A stretch of 46,470 nt of DNA from Candidatus Thalassarchaeum betae (lineage in GTDB: Archaea; Thermoplasmatota; Poseidoniia; Poseidoniales; Thalassarchaeaceae), in assembly GCA_022448665.1 (NCBI GenBank), contig JAKUUO010000011.1, positions 1 to 46,470 on the forward strand, given 5' to 3'. The first letter of the stretch is position 1, and each line of letters starts with the position of its first letter. The notes under the pieces are model-generated. The model was given only the letters and a program-made list of their open reading frames with translations. It did no database searches and was not told the DNA's origin. A program made the position numbers and the translations under genes. Below, one piece after another: positions 9,139 through 18,939 of this stretch.

Positions 9139-10656
9139 GAAGGAATCCAGGGAGAACTGCGTACCGTCCGTCTTCTCATCGCCAGTATCAGTATCCGAAT
9201 CCTCTGCAACTGGCAACTCTTCGATAGGCAACTCGTCCTCGACATCTTCCTCGAACGCTTTGAGTATCCTCTTGGCTTCCCTCCTGTTCCTAGGGATGCC
9301 GTGCATAGCAAGGTGGTCTTCACCCCTGAGTCCGAGATGCTTAGCCACTGAAAACTCGTCAGAGTCGCCACCTAGGGTGGAATCATGCACGGCCAGCAGA
9401 TTGGGCCAGAGATCCTCCCTGATGGACGCCTTACTGGTTCCGAGGTCATCTGACAGATGCGCGACCACAGTACCAGCACGCCATGACTCGCCACCCCTGC
9501 GGAGGAAGTTCGGATAAGCGAGAAAAGGATCCCCACCAGTGTCGATAGGGGGTTGGGCGACTGCTGCCTGTGCGGCCAGGGTCGAGCCCCAATACCACGA
9601 TCTGAAGGCCCTGTTGGTGAATTTGGTGGCCAACGACCTGTCAGCCATGCACATGGCCGGGCTGATAGATGAGAGTGCGTCAGAATCGAACAGGGTCTGG
9701 TTGTTCCACGCGAACCACGCGATCATCTCGTCGGGATTCTTGTCTGAAGCCATCAGAATCCGCCCTGCTTCTTTCCCGGAACGACTCTTGTAGACGTCGC
9801 GCAGGGCTCTGAAGACATCAATCTGCGAATCCCTCTCGGCGACTGATGCCATATCCTCTACGTCCGATATCACGATGTGGCCCTCCCTCAGTGCACATAC
9901 TGACTGCAAGTCCCTGACCAAAGCTCGCAAATCCCCAGGGTTTCCATCAATGAGGGCTTCAAGAGCCTCAGGATCCATGCTCCTGCTTTCAGCATCGAGG
10001 ACTCTGTGCGCAACGCGCCTAAGATGCAACTTCCCGACCCGGTTGAAATTAATCAACTCGGCTTTCATCAGGAGCCTGTCCCTGTTCCTCTTCCAACTTC
10101 TCCCCCGGCCCCACAGCCTCATCGGATCGTTACATGTCATGATGATGGGTTGCTGGGTCAGATTCAGCAGATTCAGCAATTCGGCCTTCCCTCCAGAATC
10201 ACCCTTCAGTACAGGGCCTTCATTCTCCCGGAGAATCGCATTGTCTACCCTGTCGTCAGAGATCTTGGCGAATCCTCCACTCAGGTGGTCGACCTCATCA
10301 AGTAGAATCACGGTTTTCCCACTAGTGACTCCCTCCCCGGAGAACTGGTCAAGGGAAATGTGTTGAGAGCCCTGTGTAGCAGATCTCCTGATGGCAGCTG
10401 CATTCCTTTCGTCGGAGGCATTCAACTCGATCATCGTCCAGCCTCTCTCTATAGATACAGCGCGAGCCAGGGTCGTCTTCCCCACCCCTGGAGGACCGGA
10501 GAGGAGCAATCCTCGTTTGTCCGGGGGCCTGTCTCCGCTCCATTGGTCGAGCCACTGCCTGATTTTTCTGAGTTGGGTCTCGTTGCCCTCCATCAACCGC
10601 AGGCTATCAGGACGGTACCTCTCGGTCCAATCCTCTGGCTGTCGCTGTTCTGCCAC
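9136..10656 (-). CDS. rfcL: Replication factor C large subunit
   Basis: Large subunit of the archaeal clamp loader, which opens the PCNA ring at primer ends during replication. An AAA+ module is at the N-terminus with Walker A GPPGVGKTT (about 54-62 from the chosen start) and Walker B ILLDEVDH (about 117-124), followed by a helical lid and C-terminal domains. The protein ends with an acidic tail and QFSLDSF, a PCNA-interacting PIP box (QxxLxxF), as known for RfcL. The frame is open up to 10773 inside glyS; I prefer the GTG at 10656, which begins just before the conserved WTERYRP and gives 506 residues. No intein is present. No small-subunit gene is in the window. Confidence 0.9.
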   Translation of the reverse strand: MAEQRQPEDWTERYRPDSLRLMEGNETQLRKIRQWLDQWSGDRPPDKRGLLLSGPPGVGKTTLARAVSIERGWTMIELNASDERNAAAIRRSATQGSQHISLDQFSGEGVTSGKTVILLDEVDHLSGGFAKISDDRVDNAILRENEGPVLKGDSGGKAELLNLLNLTQQPIIMTCNDPMRLWGRGRSWKRNRDRLLMKAELINFNRVGKLHLRRVAHRVLDAESRSMDPEALEALIDGNPGDLRALVRDLQSVCALREGHIVISDVEDMASVAERDSQIDVFRALRDVYKSRSGKEAGRILMASDKNPDEMIAWFAWNNQTLFDSDALSSISPAMCMADRSLATKFTNRAFRSWYWGSTLAAQAAVAQPPIDTGGDPFLAYPNFLRRGGESWRAGTVVAHLSDDLGTSKASIREDLWPNLLAVHDSTLGGDSDEFSVAKHLGLRGEDHLAMHGIPRNRREAKRILKAFEEDVEDELPIEELPVAEDSDTDTGDEKTDGTQFSLDSF

Positions 10657-10693
10657 GGTAGAGGGTTTAGGCGAGGCCCCATGAAGATTGCAG

Positions 10694-12406
10694 TCAGAAC
10701 AGCGTGGAAATACCGCCTGATGCGAGTTTGGACAGAACGTCTTCGATTGACGCCCTGACTTGCTCTTGGTCATCTCTGCGTCTCACAGTCACACTGCCAT
10801 CTTCCAGGGTAGTGTGATCTACAGTGATTGCCCAAGGTATTCCTATCTCGTCTACTCTGGCGTAACGCCGCCCTATTGACTTGTTAGCATCCAATTCACC
10901 TCTAAGGCCTGGCATCGAGTTCACACTGGCCCAAATCTGTCTCGCGATATGACCCATCCCGTCCTTGTCGAACAGCGGCAGTATCGCGACATCAAAGGGG
11001 GCAACCGACTGGTTCAGCCTCATGATGCTGTAATTCTCGCCCTCTTTTTCCGTCTCGGTGTATCCATGGTCGAGAATGTGCCAGATGATGCGATCGATTC
11101 CGAAAGCAGGTTCGATTACGTGTGGGGTGAACCATTCTCCATGCACGGCCACCTCCTCGGATCTCCTAGTGACCATCTCATCTGTGATTTCAACACTGGA
11201 GCCATCAGCAAGAGTTAGCGCAAACGGCATGGAATCTGGAATTTCTACGAGCTCCTTCAGAGCATCCATCACCACTCCAGCAGCGCCCTTGAACGCTGGG
11301 CCCATGACAGAGCCGTTCGGAGATAGTATATCCCGAATCTCAATATGTGGTTTGGCGTATTGACGCCATGCACGAAGCTGATTGGATCCTGAGTGCTGCT
11401 CGTGCGACAACAGGTCGTGACAGGTTCTATTGGCTATACCCACGCACTCAACCCATCCATGTTCGCCTCCCACCTCGCAGTCCCAGCAGTCGTCTGCGTA
11501 GTGCGCCATCTCAGTGCTAGCGTGCTGGCGGAACCTGATACGGGCCGGGTCAATACCAACTCCTACCAGGAAGTCCCACGTCCTAACGAGGAACCAAGCG
11601 ACTGTGGGGTGTCGGACGATACCGGAACTGAGAGCCTCGGAGATAGTCATTGAGTATTCGCCGGCATGTGCCCCTTCTGGATCTGCAATCAAAGAGATTT
11701 TTTCGTCCCAGACGCTCAGGTCGGGACTCGGCGGCTCGTCAGGGTCGATGAAGTACTCGAGCTCGGCCATGTTGAACTCTCGAAGCCGAATCATGCCTTG
11801 CCGGGGGCTAATCTCGTTTCGGTATCCTTTCCCAGTCTGGATTGCCCCGAATGGCAGTTTTTGCTTGAAATGCCTGAATAGGGCTGGGTAGAGCATGAAC
11901 ATTCCCTGTGCAGTCTCCGGCCTCATGTAAGCAACCCTACCGCCCTTCTTGGACCCAATCCTCGTGCTGAACATTAGGTCCATCGACCTGGCATCCGACC
12001 ATTTGCTCTCTGAGCAGGTAGGGCATTCGATACCGTCTTTTAGCATCGCATTGATTTCATCCACATTCAAAGAGTCAGGATTCTCATGTCTGCCTTCAGC
12101 GAGATGATTAGCCTTGAATGCGCTACCGCATACACCACACTCTACCATTAGGTCGCTGAACTCACCTACGTGTCCGCTGGCAACGAGGACAGGTTCGGGC
12201 GTGATTGTCGGCGAATCAATCTCTACTATGTCGCCGTGACTGGTCCAGTGGTCAACCCAGTTGTCCATGACTCGACGTCGGATGCATGCTCCCACGGGGC
12301 CGTAGTCGATCAGACCGGATATGCCACCGTATATCTCGAAGGATGGTAGCACTATGCCTCGACGCCTGAGCACTGACGTCAGCCGGTCAACTCGTCTATC
12401 AGTCAT
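10694..12406 (-). CDS. glyS: Glycyl-tRNA synthetase, archaeal/eukaryal dimeric type
   Basis: Class II synthetase that charges tRNA-Gly, single-chain alpha2 type, 570 residues. The N-terminal catalytic start FEIYGGISGLIDYGPVG is characteristic. Two Cys pairs (CGVCG and CPTCSE) form a putative zinc insertion. RPETAQGMF precedes motif 2 (GYRNEISPRQGMIRLREF), and motif 3 is EPAFGIDRIIWHIL. A C-terminal anticodon-binding domain follows (AILPLFDKDGMG). ATG 12406 is chosen over the GTG at 12415. rfcL lies just downstream on the same strand. Confidence 0.95.
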   Translation of the reverse strand: MTDRRVDRLTSVLRRRGIVLPSFEIYGGISGLIDYGPVGACIRRRVMDNWVDHWTSHGDIVEIDSPTITPEPVLVASGHVGEFSDLMVECGVCGSAFKANHLAEGRHENPDSLNVDEINAMLKDGIECPTCSESKWSDARSMDLMFSTRIGSKKGGRVAYMRPETAQGMFMLYPALFRHFKQKLPFGAIQTGKGYRNEISPRQGMIRLREFNMAELEYFIDPDEPPSPDLSVWDEKISLIADPEGAHAGEYSMTISEALSSGIVRHPTVAWFLVRTWDFLVGVGIDPARIRFRQHASTEMAHYADDCWDCEVGGEHGWVECVGIANRTCHDLLSHEQHSGSNQLRAWRQYAKPHIEIRDILSPNGSVMGPAFKGAAGVVMDALKELVEIPDSMPFALTLADGSSVEITDEMVTRRSEEVAVHGEWFTPHVIEPAFGIDRIIWHILDHGYTETEKEGENYSIMRLNQSVAPFDVAILPLFDKDGMGHIARQIWASVNSMPGLRGELDANKSIGRRYARVDEIGIPWAITVDHTTLEDGSVTVRRRDDQEQVRASIEDVLSKLASGGISTLF

Positions 12407-12512
12407 GAACGACACTTCGACCCGGCATACCGCCTTTCAAGCCATCCTAGCAAAGCGGTGGCTGAGAGGCTTTCGAATATTACACGAATATCGTCGAAGC
12501 GCTGATTATTGG

Positions 12513-12520
12513 AATATAAC
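12513..12520 (+). promoter_or_regulatory. TATA box of the lhr gene
   Basis: AATATAAC lies about 18-25 bp before the ATG at 12538, in a locally AT-rich stretch. The spacing would place transcription start on or very near the start codon, so the message is probably leaderless. The 131-bp glyS-lhr divergent region otherwise holds only the hairpin listed next. Confidence 0.45.
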
Positions 12521-12535
12521 AGGCCCTATGGGCCT
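12521..12535. repeat. Perfect inverted repeat between lhr TATA and start codon
   Basis: AGGCCC TAT GGGCCT, two 6-bp GC arms around a 3-nt loop, sits between the AATATAAC element and the ATG. On a leaderless transcript it would not be transcribed, which would make it a DNA operator rather than an RNA hairpin. This is inference from position only. Confidence 0.5.
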
Positions 12536-12537
12536 GA

Positions 12538-15500
12538 ATGGCTGCTGACCGGAGAAGGATTCATTTACGACCCGGAGTCCCTTTCGCTCGAAGAGTGCGG
12601 GAAAAAATGCCTGAAATCGAATACATAGAAGATAGGATGGAGACTCAAGAGCTCCTCGACAGTCTATGCCCTCCTGTTCGAAATTGGTTCATGGACACGT
12701 TCCCAGACTTCACTGAACCTCAGAAGATCGCGATTCCGCGAATCATGAGTGGCGAGCATCTACTGTTGTGCTCACCGACAGGCTCGGGAAAGACCCTCAC
12801 CGCCTTCCTATCCATAATCGACGATCTAGTCCGCCGCTCTTTGGACGGCTCACTTCCAGATACCGTGCAGTGCGTTTACATCTCTCCAATCAAGGCTCTA
12901 GCGAATGACATTCAGAAGAACCTGATTGGTCCTCTAACGGAGATTAAGGAGAGGTTCCTGCCAAGTCGTGCTAAGGACATCAAGGTCGGACTGAGAACCG
13001 GTGACACCCCTCAGAAGGATAGGGAGCGGATGCTCCGAAAACCCCCCCACATACTCATCACGACGCCAGAGTCGCTTGGTCTTGCTCTAGCATCTAAGCG
13101 ATTCAGACCCATTCTAGAAGACCTCAAGTGGATGATCATCGATGAGATGCACTCACTCGTCCCTACCAAAAGAGGAACCCATCTCTCCCTCAGCCTCGCA
13201 CTGATGGACACAGTGGTCACCTCGAATGTCCAGAGGATTGGTATCAGTGCCACTATGGAACCTCTTGATGATGTTGCGAAGTTCCTAGTCGCCAGTGACC
13301 CGCGCGATAGTGATATGGAACCCCAGAAAATCTCCATCGCTAAGGTCTCTGGAGTCAGAGAACTCGACTTAGATATCATTCTGCCAACCGCTAGATTCTC
13401 TTCTATCCCTGTCAAGGAGATATTAGACCACAACATTGACCGAATCAAGGAACTCGTTGAGGCTCACACCACCACGCTTGTCTTTGTTAACACGAGGAAT
13501 ATGACGGAGACCGTCGTCCAGAGGTTGAAGATTGCTGGTTTGGAGGGTGTAGAGGGCCATCACGGATCGATGGACAAAACCATCCGTCTTGACGTTGAGC
13601 ACCGCTTGAAAAACGGCTTACTGCGAGCCGTAGTCTCATCTTCAAGTTTGGAGTTGGGGATAGATATCGGCTCAGTCGATCTAGTAATCCAACTGGGCTC
13701 GCCTGGCTCGATATCGACTGCCTTGCAGAGGGTCGGCCGAGCAAGCCACCAAGTGGATGGCATCCCTAGGGGGCGCTTTTTGCCCACATCGCCTCACGAC
13801 CTGTTGGAACTGGTCGCTGTCCAGACTGGTATCCTACGTGGTTCGATGGACCTGCTAAAGTTCCCTGAGAACTGCCTCGACGTACTCGCTCAGTTCGTGA
13901 TTGGGCTCTCGATCATCAGGGAATGGGACATTGACGAGGGCTACGCATTGGTGACTTCTTCTTGGCCCTATCGTTCCCTGCCATATGATGACTACATCGA
14001 GGTTCTCGACTTACTAGATGAGGAACGTAGAATCTGGGTTGACTGGGAGGAAAACAGGTACGGAAAACGAGGCTTTGCGCAGATGATCTACTACACGAAC
14101 ATAGGCACCATAGCCCCAGACAACAATTTTCTGGTCTTTACCTCTGATGGCACTCTCGTCGGCCACTTGTCTTCCTCATTCGTCTCGAGCCTGCGAAACG
14201 GGGATGTTTTCCTCCTTGGGGGCTCGACCTATCGGGTCTCCAGCGTGAGAGGCACCAGGGTCAACGTCACTTCTGCCACCGGATACCGTCCCACCATCCC
14301 TTCATGGACCGGCGAGGCGTTGAGCAGGACTCACGAGCTCAGCCAAGAAATTCTGGAACTGTTGGGACACGTGGCGCTCCGTCAGCGTCTGGGGGATGAC
14401 GAAAAGGCCCTACTGACCAAGGTATTGCGCCTCAATCGACCGGTTGCCAGAGCACTCTCTGATTTCTTCGAGGAGCACAACGCCACGACTTTCCAAGTAC
14501 CATCCAGAGACCGTATCTTGGTTGAGCAAGTGGAAGGCCCCCTGCCCACCTACATCGTCACCACATGCAGGGGGAGGTCATTCAACATGGCTCTGGGGTA
14601 CCTTTTCGCTGGAATCGCTACTGCTGACAATGTCATCGTGCACGAGTTGTCCTTTGATGAGAACGGCTTCATGGCGAAACTCAGTCATGAGGTGGAGGTA
14701 TCGAGGATCCCAGAGATATTCAGGAACGGGAGTAGCCAAGAGACCCTTCAGAGGTACCTGATGGACTCGCAGTTGTTCGCGAAGAGGTTTCGTGAGGTTT
14801 CTTCTAGGAGCATGCTCAATCCACGAAGGATTGGCGGTGACGAAGTCAGTCCTAAGCAGTTCCAGCAGAGGGCCGAACAAATCATGCATAAGCACCGAAA
14901 AATGGATGATTCCGTCATCGTCCGCGAGGTGATGAATGAAATCCTACATACCGACCTTGACATGGAGCAATTGGACGATTTCATATCTAGGATGGACAGC
15001 GAGGACGTGCGCATCGTGCACCGGCGAGTGCGTATGCCGTCTCCTCTCGGAATGACCCTGTTCATGTCTTCCTTCGAGGACCTGCTTTCTCTTAGGACGC
15101 GAGCCTATCTCATCAAGGATGTCGACCCAGAAATCCTCCGCAGGCTGTTAGGTGCTCGTTCGTTGGCTACTGACCTCGATGAGGGCAGTCTCAGGGAGTA
15201 TTACCAGTCAAAAGTCTCCGTACCCACTAATGCCAATGGCCTTCTGAGGCTGATGGACATGGGCGGTGGCTTGGAGCCGTCTCTGACTAATCCGCTGTAT
15301 AGCGAAAAGCTTAGCCACATTGATTTCGATGTGATGCAAGGTTGGGTACACGAACTGGCAGAGCGAGGTTTAGTCACAAAAATCCGGAAAACCGGGCACG
15401 AACAGATTGACGGCAAGTGGTTCTCCATCCGTATGGCCGATGTTCATGGCACTCTAGGATGCTTGTCCGTGGCTGGTGCTGCTGACATGGATGACCTCAC

Positions 15501-17898
15501 GGAGTTATACACTGGAGGACTGACTTTCGAGATGGGTATGGACTTCAAGGGCGGCAAACCTGGAAAATGGAAGAAGTCGAACCTTTCCGATCCTCTCGAT
15601 TGTCTCCGTTTGAAATTGCTCGACATGCTCGGCTCAGAGGGGCCTCAGACCTCAGAAACACTCTGTTCGAGGCTTCCATTCCCTTCAGCACAGGTCGATT
15701 CCGTCCTTCAGGAGCTGGAAATGAGGAACCTTGCCGCTATCGGCTTCTTCAGGCAAACCGATGAAGGCGAGTACATCCTCAGGATCGACGAGTATAGGAT
15801 CACCGGCGGAACCGTGGATGTGGTTGATTACAGAACTCTGCAGACATTGCTGCTCCAAAAGTCATTCACGAAGTACGATGAGCCGGCGGAGGCGATGAGG
15901 GCCCTCATACTCATCCAACGACGCGATGAGCTTTTGCACAGGGTCAACAACTACAGGTTCAGGGACTGGAAGGACATCAAGCACGACCCGGACGTATACA
16001 ACGGCAGACTTCTGCATAATCGTGTTGGTTACACGCTGAAGGACCAGATTCCCATTCTACTGGGCTTGCGTAGTGAACCATGGCTAGGCCCCCTCGAGGA
16101 GGAACTGCTGGATAAGATCCCAGAGGGTGGACTCACGAGGACCGAGTTGTTCGATGATTACCCGAAGGGGAAGGAGAACGCCCATATTCAGAGGAGCCTC
16201 AAGAGCGCGCTCAATAACCTAGAGAGACAACTTGTCGTCGCCAAGCAGTACATCGAGGTCCCCAACCGGAAACGCTCTCTGGCCGTATTCCACAAGATTC
16301 ACGGCGTTATTGAGCCCCTGTCGTTTGATGATGCTCTCGTCGCTATGATTAACAGGATAGGTCCGATTCGACTTCATACTCTGAGGTTCTTCGTTAGCAG
16401 GCCTGTGGAGGATCTGGCCGATGCTTTACGGCGCTTGGAGGACGCCGATCGAATCATACGCGTCGTTGCTTTGCAACCCGATCCCACTGATTATTATTCA
16501 TCCAAGGAGGATTCAGAAAGCCTGCTCTCGCCAATGCCTGAGGACAGAAAGATGAGGGTGTTGTCTCAATCAGATCCCTTCTGTAGCCGATTCATTCATG
16601 AGATACGACTGATACTCAAACAGGGTTGGTATCACCCTGTCTTCAAGGGCGTCGATCCGATTGGACGCATCCTAATGTTCGTGGTCAATGACTACTTGGA
16701 GATTAAGGACATCAACATCCCACACTCATACCTCGATGAGTTCAAGGAGACTTTCTCCTCTCTCCTCGACAACTACAGGGACAGACTCGTGGATGTCTCC
16801 GTACTTCACGCGTTCAATGGTGTACCAGTTCATGACTGTGACGAAGACATCCAGCAGATCCTGGCAGACTTGGACTATTCCTCAATGGGAGATGGGGAGA
16901 GATACATCCGAGGCGGCGTAGTCGAGCCACGCTCTAGGAAGGAGGTTAATCGCATGCTGTTCCATCATCACAAGATGCATCAGGACAGCAGACTGGAAAA
17001 TGAGACCATGGCTCTTGAGGAAATGAGAGAGTTGCGCGACGATTTCGCCCTCAGAGGCAGGTGCGAGATGTTCAGAGTCAATCTGCATTCAATGGCTGCA
17101 GCGCACCAACTGCATCAAGGCACCAATCTGAGGGGACATCAAGTGTGGGCCAAACTGGTGCACTTCCAGAGGCTTCTGACCATCAGAAATGTCCATCCCG
17201 CCGAGGAGGACGAAGACATACTCCAGTTCTTCAGAGAGCATCACGATCCATCCATCTTCATGGAGAGGCATGCCATGAAACGAGCTGAGTTCCGCAAACT
17301 GATATCCCCCCTCGTTCGCAGCGGACATCTAGTACAGGACTACAGAGGCGGATTCAAAACCGTGGAGCCGATGCAGAATACCGACCTCTGGGAGGTCAAA
17401 AGGGACTATCTGAGGGAACTTGTAAGTGACTACCCCGTGATATCACTCAAACAGGTCGAGAGGTTGGCAGGCTCCCCTTTCTCTGCTGAGGAGATTAGTG
17501 ATGTCATGCATGAGTTCGAAGAGGATGGGACGTTAATCAAGGGCTTTCTCGTTGATGACCTCCAGGACATCTGCTGGGGCCGTCAGGATCTCTTGGAGGG
17601 GCTCAAGGGGATTCGCAAGACCCGTGACCTCGTCGTGCCACCCTCCGACACCATGATGCATTACTTTGGGGGCCTGCTCAGAGAGAGATTCGCCTATGGC
17701 TCGGCGTACATGGTTTTCCATGACGAAGAGCCGATTGCCGCTTTCAAGGCAAACACTAGGGATGGGACCATCGAAGTTACTGACTTCGTCGGAGACTCGG
17801 ACTTGGAGAAGGAGGCTCTGAGGGTGATGAAGGAGTTCGCTTGGGAGCACGACATGCCCCTGACTGGCAGGCTGTACGAGAAGTTGCGTTCACGTTGA
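12538..17898 (+). CDS. lhr: Very large Lhr-type ATP-dependent helicase
   Basis: Superfamily 2 helicase of the Lhr family, implicated in DNA repair and recombination. Core motifs are Walker A SPTGSGKT (about 79-86), DEMH (about 201-204), motif III SATM (about 237) and motif VI QRVGRASHQ (about 397-405). The Lhr core with winged helix and barrel should end near residue 900; here a further ~900 residues follow, giving 1786 in total against about 1538 for E. coli Lhr. The extension is rich in winged-helix-like segments, and a part near residues 1345-1395 (SDPFCSRF, then GWYHPVFKGVDPIGRILMF) resembles the AlkZ/YcaQ-like region of bacterial Lhr C-terminal domains. ATG 12607 is an alternative start. 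The last 9 bp overlap the archaeosortase gene on the other strand. Confidence 0.9.
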   Translation: MAADRRRIHLRPGVPFARRVREKMPEIEYIEDRMETQELLDSLCPPVRNWFMDTFPDFTEPQKIAIPRIMSGEHLLLCSPTGSGKTLTAFLSIIDDLVRRSLDGSLPDTVQCVYISPIKALANDIQKNLIGPLTEIKERFLPSRAKDIKVGLRTGDTPQKDRERMLRKPPHILITTPESLGLALASKRFRPILEDLKWMIIDEMHSLVPTKRGTHLSLSLALMDTVVTSNVQRIGISATMEPLDDVAKFLVASDPRDSDMEPQKISIAKVSGVRELDLDIILPTARFSSIPVKEILDHNIDRIKELVEAHTTTLVFVNTRNMTETVVQRLKIAGLEGVEGHHGSMDKTIRLDVEHRLKNGLLRAVVSSSSLELGIDIGSVDLVIQLGSPGSISTALQRVGRASHQVDGIPRGRFLPTSPHDLLELVAVQTGILRGSMDLLKFPENCLDVLAQFVIGLSIIREWDIDEGYALVTSSWPYRSLPYDDYIEVLDLLDEERRIWVDWEENRYGKRGFAQMIYYTNIGTIAPDNNFLVFTSDGTLVGHLSSSFVSSLRNGDVFLLGGSTYRVSSVRGTRVNVTSATGYRPTIPSWTGEALSRTHELSQEILELLGHVALRQRLGDDEKALLTKVLRLNRPVARALSDFFEEHNATTFQVPSRDRILVEQVEGPLPTYIVTTCRGRSFNMALGYLFAGIATADNVIVHELSFDENGFMAKLSHEVEVSRIPEIFRNGSSQETLQRYLMDSQLFAKRFREVSSRSMLNPRRIGGDEVSPKQFQQRAEQIMHKHRKMDDSVIVREVMNEILHTDLDMEQLDDFISRMDSEDVRIVHRRVRMPSPLGMTLFMSSFEDLLSLRTRAYLIKDVDPEILRRLLGARSLATDLDEGSLREYYQSKVSVPTNANGLLRLMDMGGGLEPSLTNPLYSEKLSHIDFDVMQGWVHELAERGLVTKIRKTGHEQIDGKWFSIRMADVHGTLGCLSVAGAADMDDLTELYTGGLTFEMGMDFKGGKPGKWKKSNLSDPLDCLRLKLLDMLGSEGPQTSETLCSRLPFPSAQVDSVLQELEMRNLAAIGFFRQTDEGEYILRIDEYRITGGTVDVVDYRTLQTLLLQKSFTKYDEPAEAMRALILIQRRDELLHRVNNYRFRDWKDIKHDPDVYNGRLLHNRVGYTLKDQIPILLGLRSEPWLGPLEEELLDKIPEGGLTRTELFDDYPKGKENAHIQRSLKSALNNLERQLVVAKQYIEVPNRKRSLAVFHKIHGVIEPLSFDDALVAMINRIGPIRLHTLRFFVSRPVEDLADALRRLEDADRIIRVVALQPDPTDYYSSKEDSESLLSPMPEDRKMRVLSQSDPFCSRFIHEIRLILKQGWYHPVFKGVDPIGRILMFVVNDYLEIKDINIPHSYLDEFKETFSSLLDNYRDRLVDVSVLHAFNGVPVHDCDEDIQQILADLDYSSMGDGERYIRGGVVEPRSRKEVNRMLFHHHKMHQDSRLENETMALEEMRELRDDFALRGRCEMFRVNLHSMAAAHQLHQGTNLRGHQVWAKLVHFQRLLTIRNVHPAEEDEDILQFFREHHDPSIFMERHAMKRAEFRKLISPLVRSGHLVQDYRGGFKTVEPMQNTDLWEVKRDYLRELVSDYPVISLKQVERLAGSPFSAEEISDVMHEFEEDGTLIKGFLVDDLQDICWGRQDLLEGLKGIRKTRDLVVPPSDTMMHYFGGLLRERFAYGSAYMVFHDEEPIAAFKANTRDGTIEVTDFVGDSDLEKEALRVMKEFAWEHDMPLTGRLYEKLRSR
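17890..17898. other. Overlapping convergent stops TCACGTTGA (lhr/archaeosortase)
   Basis: The archaeosortase stop (complement TCA) and the lhr TGA bracket a 9-bp overlap, so each gene contributes the other's last codons. Confidence 0.85.
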
Positions 17899-18897
17899 TT
17901 GTGATTCTGTAGTAGACATCCCAAACCCTCTCATCACAGGTTGTAGCAGACGCATGATATGTCGATGCAACTCAGGCAGGAGGTCGAAAAGTGCTAGTGC
18001 CATCAGGAACATTGCGAACAAACTGGCGAACTTGGCTGCGTAACTGTGGGTGAAGTCGAACATCCCCAGTCCCATGAACGTCCAATCGGCGTAGTTGTCC
18101 GTAAGCCATACGATTCCAGCATTCCTGAATACGTTAAGGACGTGAATAGTAGGCAATGCGATGAATAGGGCCCTCAACCTCCGGTTCCACGGGACTGAAC
18201 TCAGAGCCACTATAGCACCCACGAAGACAATCATCGATTGCAGAGCCGAGCATGCAAGTATGAAACTCACACTCACAACACTTCCATCAGCATGTTCGAG
18301 AGGCACGAAGAAGCCGTTCTCACCCAACGGTTCGGCCATGATCCAGCGATTCCCATCCCATTCAGAAAGCGGAATCTCACTAGCTCCGTATAGGTCCACC
18401 ATCATAGGAGCCATCTGATAACTCCCCAACCCAGTAAATTCAAGCGTCATCTCAGCACTCCAAGCCGAGGCATAGACGAATCCCATGTTCAGCATTGGGA
18501 TGCTGTAGATCACATAGTACGGCACCACAGCCCAAACCACACACCCCCTGAACCAGACTAACGCTTCAGGGACCTCGTCCCAATTGCGTATCTCCCAGAT
18601 TCCCATGGCTATTCCCACAGGCAGTGCTCCGGCGGTCATCAGAATCAGGACGGGATCTGAAATCTCAACGTAATGTGGCGATTGAAGATAGAGAAACAGT
18701 CCCATTGCAGTCCATCCAAACGCCGATGAATAAGGCGCGTATCGTTCATTTTGTAGGTGGAAGCCAACACCCAGTGCGGTTGCACCCAATGCGCATATGA
18801 TCAATTGCAGACTGACATCGGCAATGCCAAAACGCTCTGCTATCATGCCCACGAGCAGCCCCAGAGGCTCTTGCATCGATGTGTTTCGACCCATCAA
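17890..18897 (-). CDS. artA: Archaeosortase/exosortase family membrane transpeptidase
   Basis: Polytopic membrane protein (335 residues, about eight membrane segments) with the exosortase/archaeosortase catalytic pattern: Cys216 in FILACSALQSM, Arg258 in HVLNVFRNAGI and His284 in DFTHSYAAKF. In haloarchaea ArtA cleaves PGF-CTERM proteins and attaches them to a lipid anchor; the Cys-to-Arg spacing here (42) is close to that of the haloarchaeal enzyme. No PGF-CTERM substrate is obvious in the window. It is divergent from a GmhA/GmhB-like sugar gene pair, with only 42 bp between the starts, which fits a cell-surface theme. ATG codons at 18894 and 18876 are alternative starts. Confidence 0.82.
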   Translation of the reverse strand: MMGRNTSMQEPLGLLVGMIAERFGIADVSLQLIICALGATALGVGFHLQNERYAPYSSAFGWTAMGLFLYLQSPHYVEISDPVLILMTAGALPVGIAMGIWEIRNWDEVPEALVWFRGCVVWAVVPYYVIYSIPMLNMGFVYASAWSAEMTLEFTGLGSYQMAPMMVDLYGASEIPLSEWDGNRWIMAEPLGENGFFVPLEHADGSVVSVSFILACSALQSMIVFVGAIVALSSVPWNRRLRALFIALPTIHVLNVFRNAGIVWLTDNYADWTFMGLGMFDFTHSYAAKFASLFAMFLMALALFDLLPELHRHIMRLLQPVMRGFGMSTTESQST

Positions 18898-18929
18898 CCC
18901 GTAAATAGGATGCCCTCGCCGACGGGTAC

Positions 18930-18934
18930 GGGGG
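18930..18934 (+). promoter_or_regulatory. Shine-Dalgarno-like GGGGG deciding the SIS gene start
   Basis: A run of five G lies 5 nt before the ATG at 18940 and supports that start over the upstream in-frame ATG at 18910. A TAAATA stretch at 18902-18907 could be the TATA box. Confidence 0.4.
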
Positions 18935-18939
18935 ATACA

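Noticed and set aside
10657..10773. In-frame extension of RfcL with a Cys-rich segment (FCPNSH, RCSDCN)
   Set aside because: Most of it lies inside the end of glyS and has no RfcL similarity; the Cys pattern is probably a by-product of antisense-free frame overlap.
12407..12537. tRNA gene in the largest intergenic gaps
   Set aside because: No cloverleaf or GTTCGAATC-like T-loop could be built here or in the other gaps of 60-150 bp.
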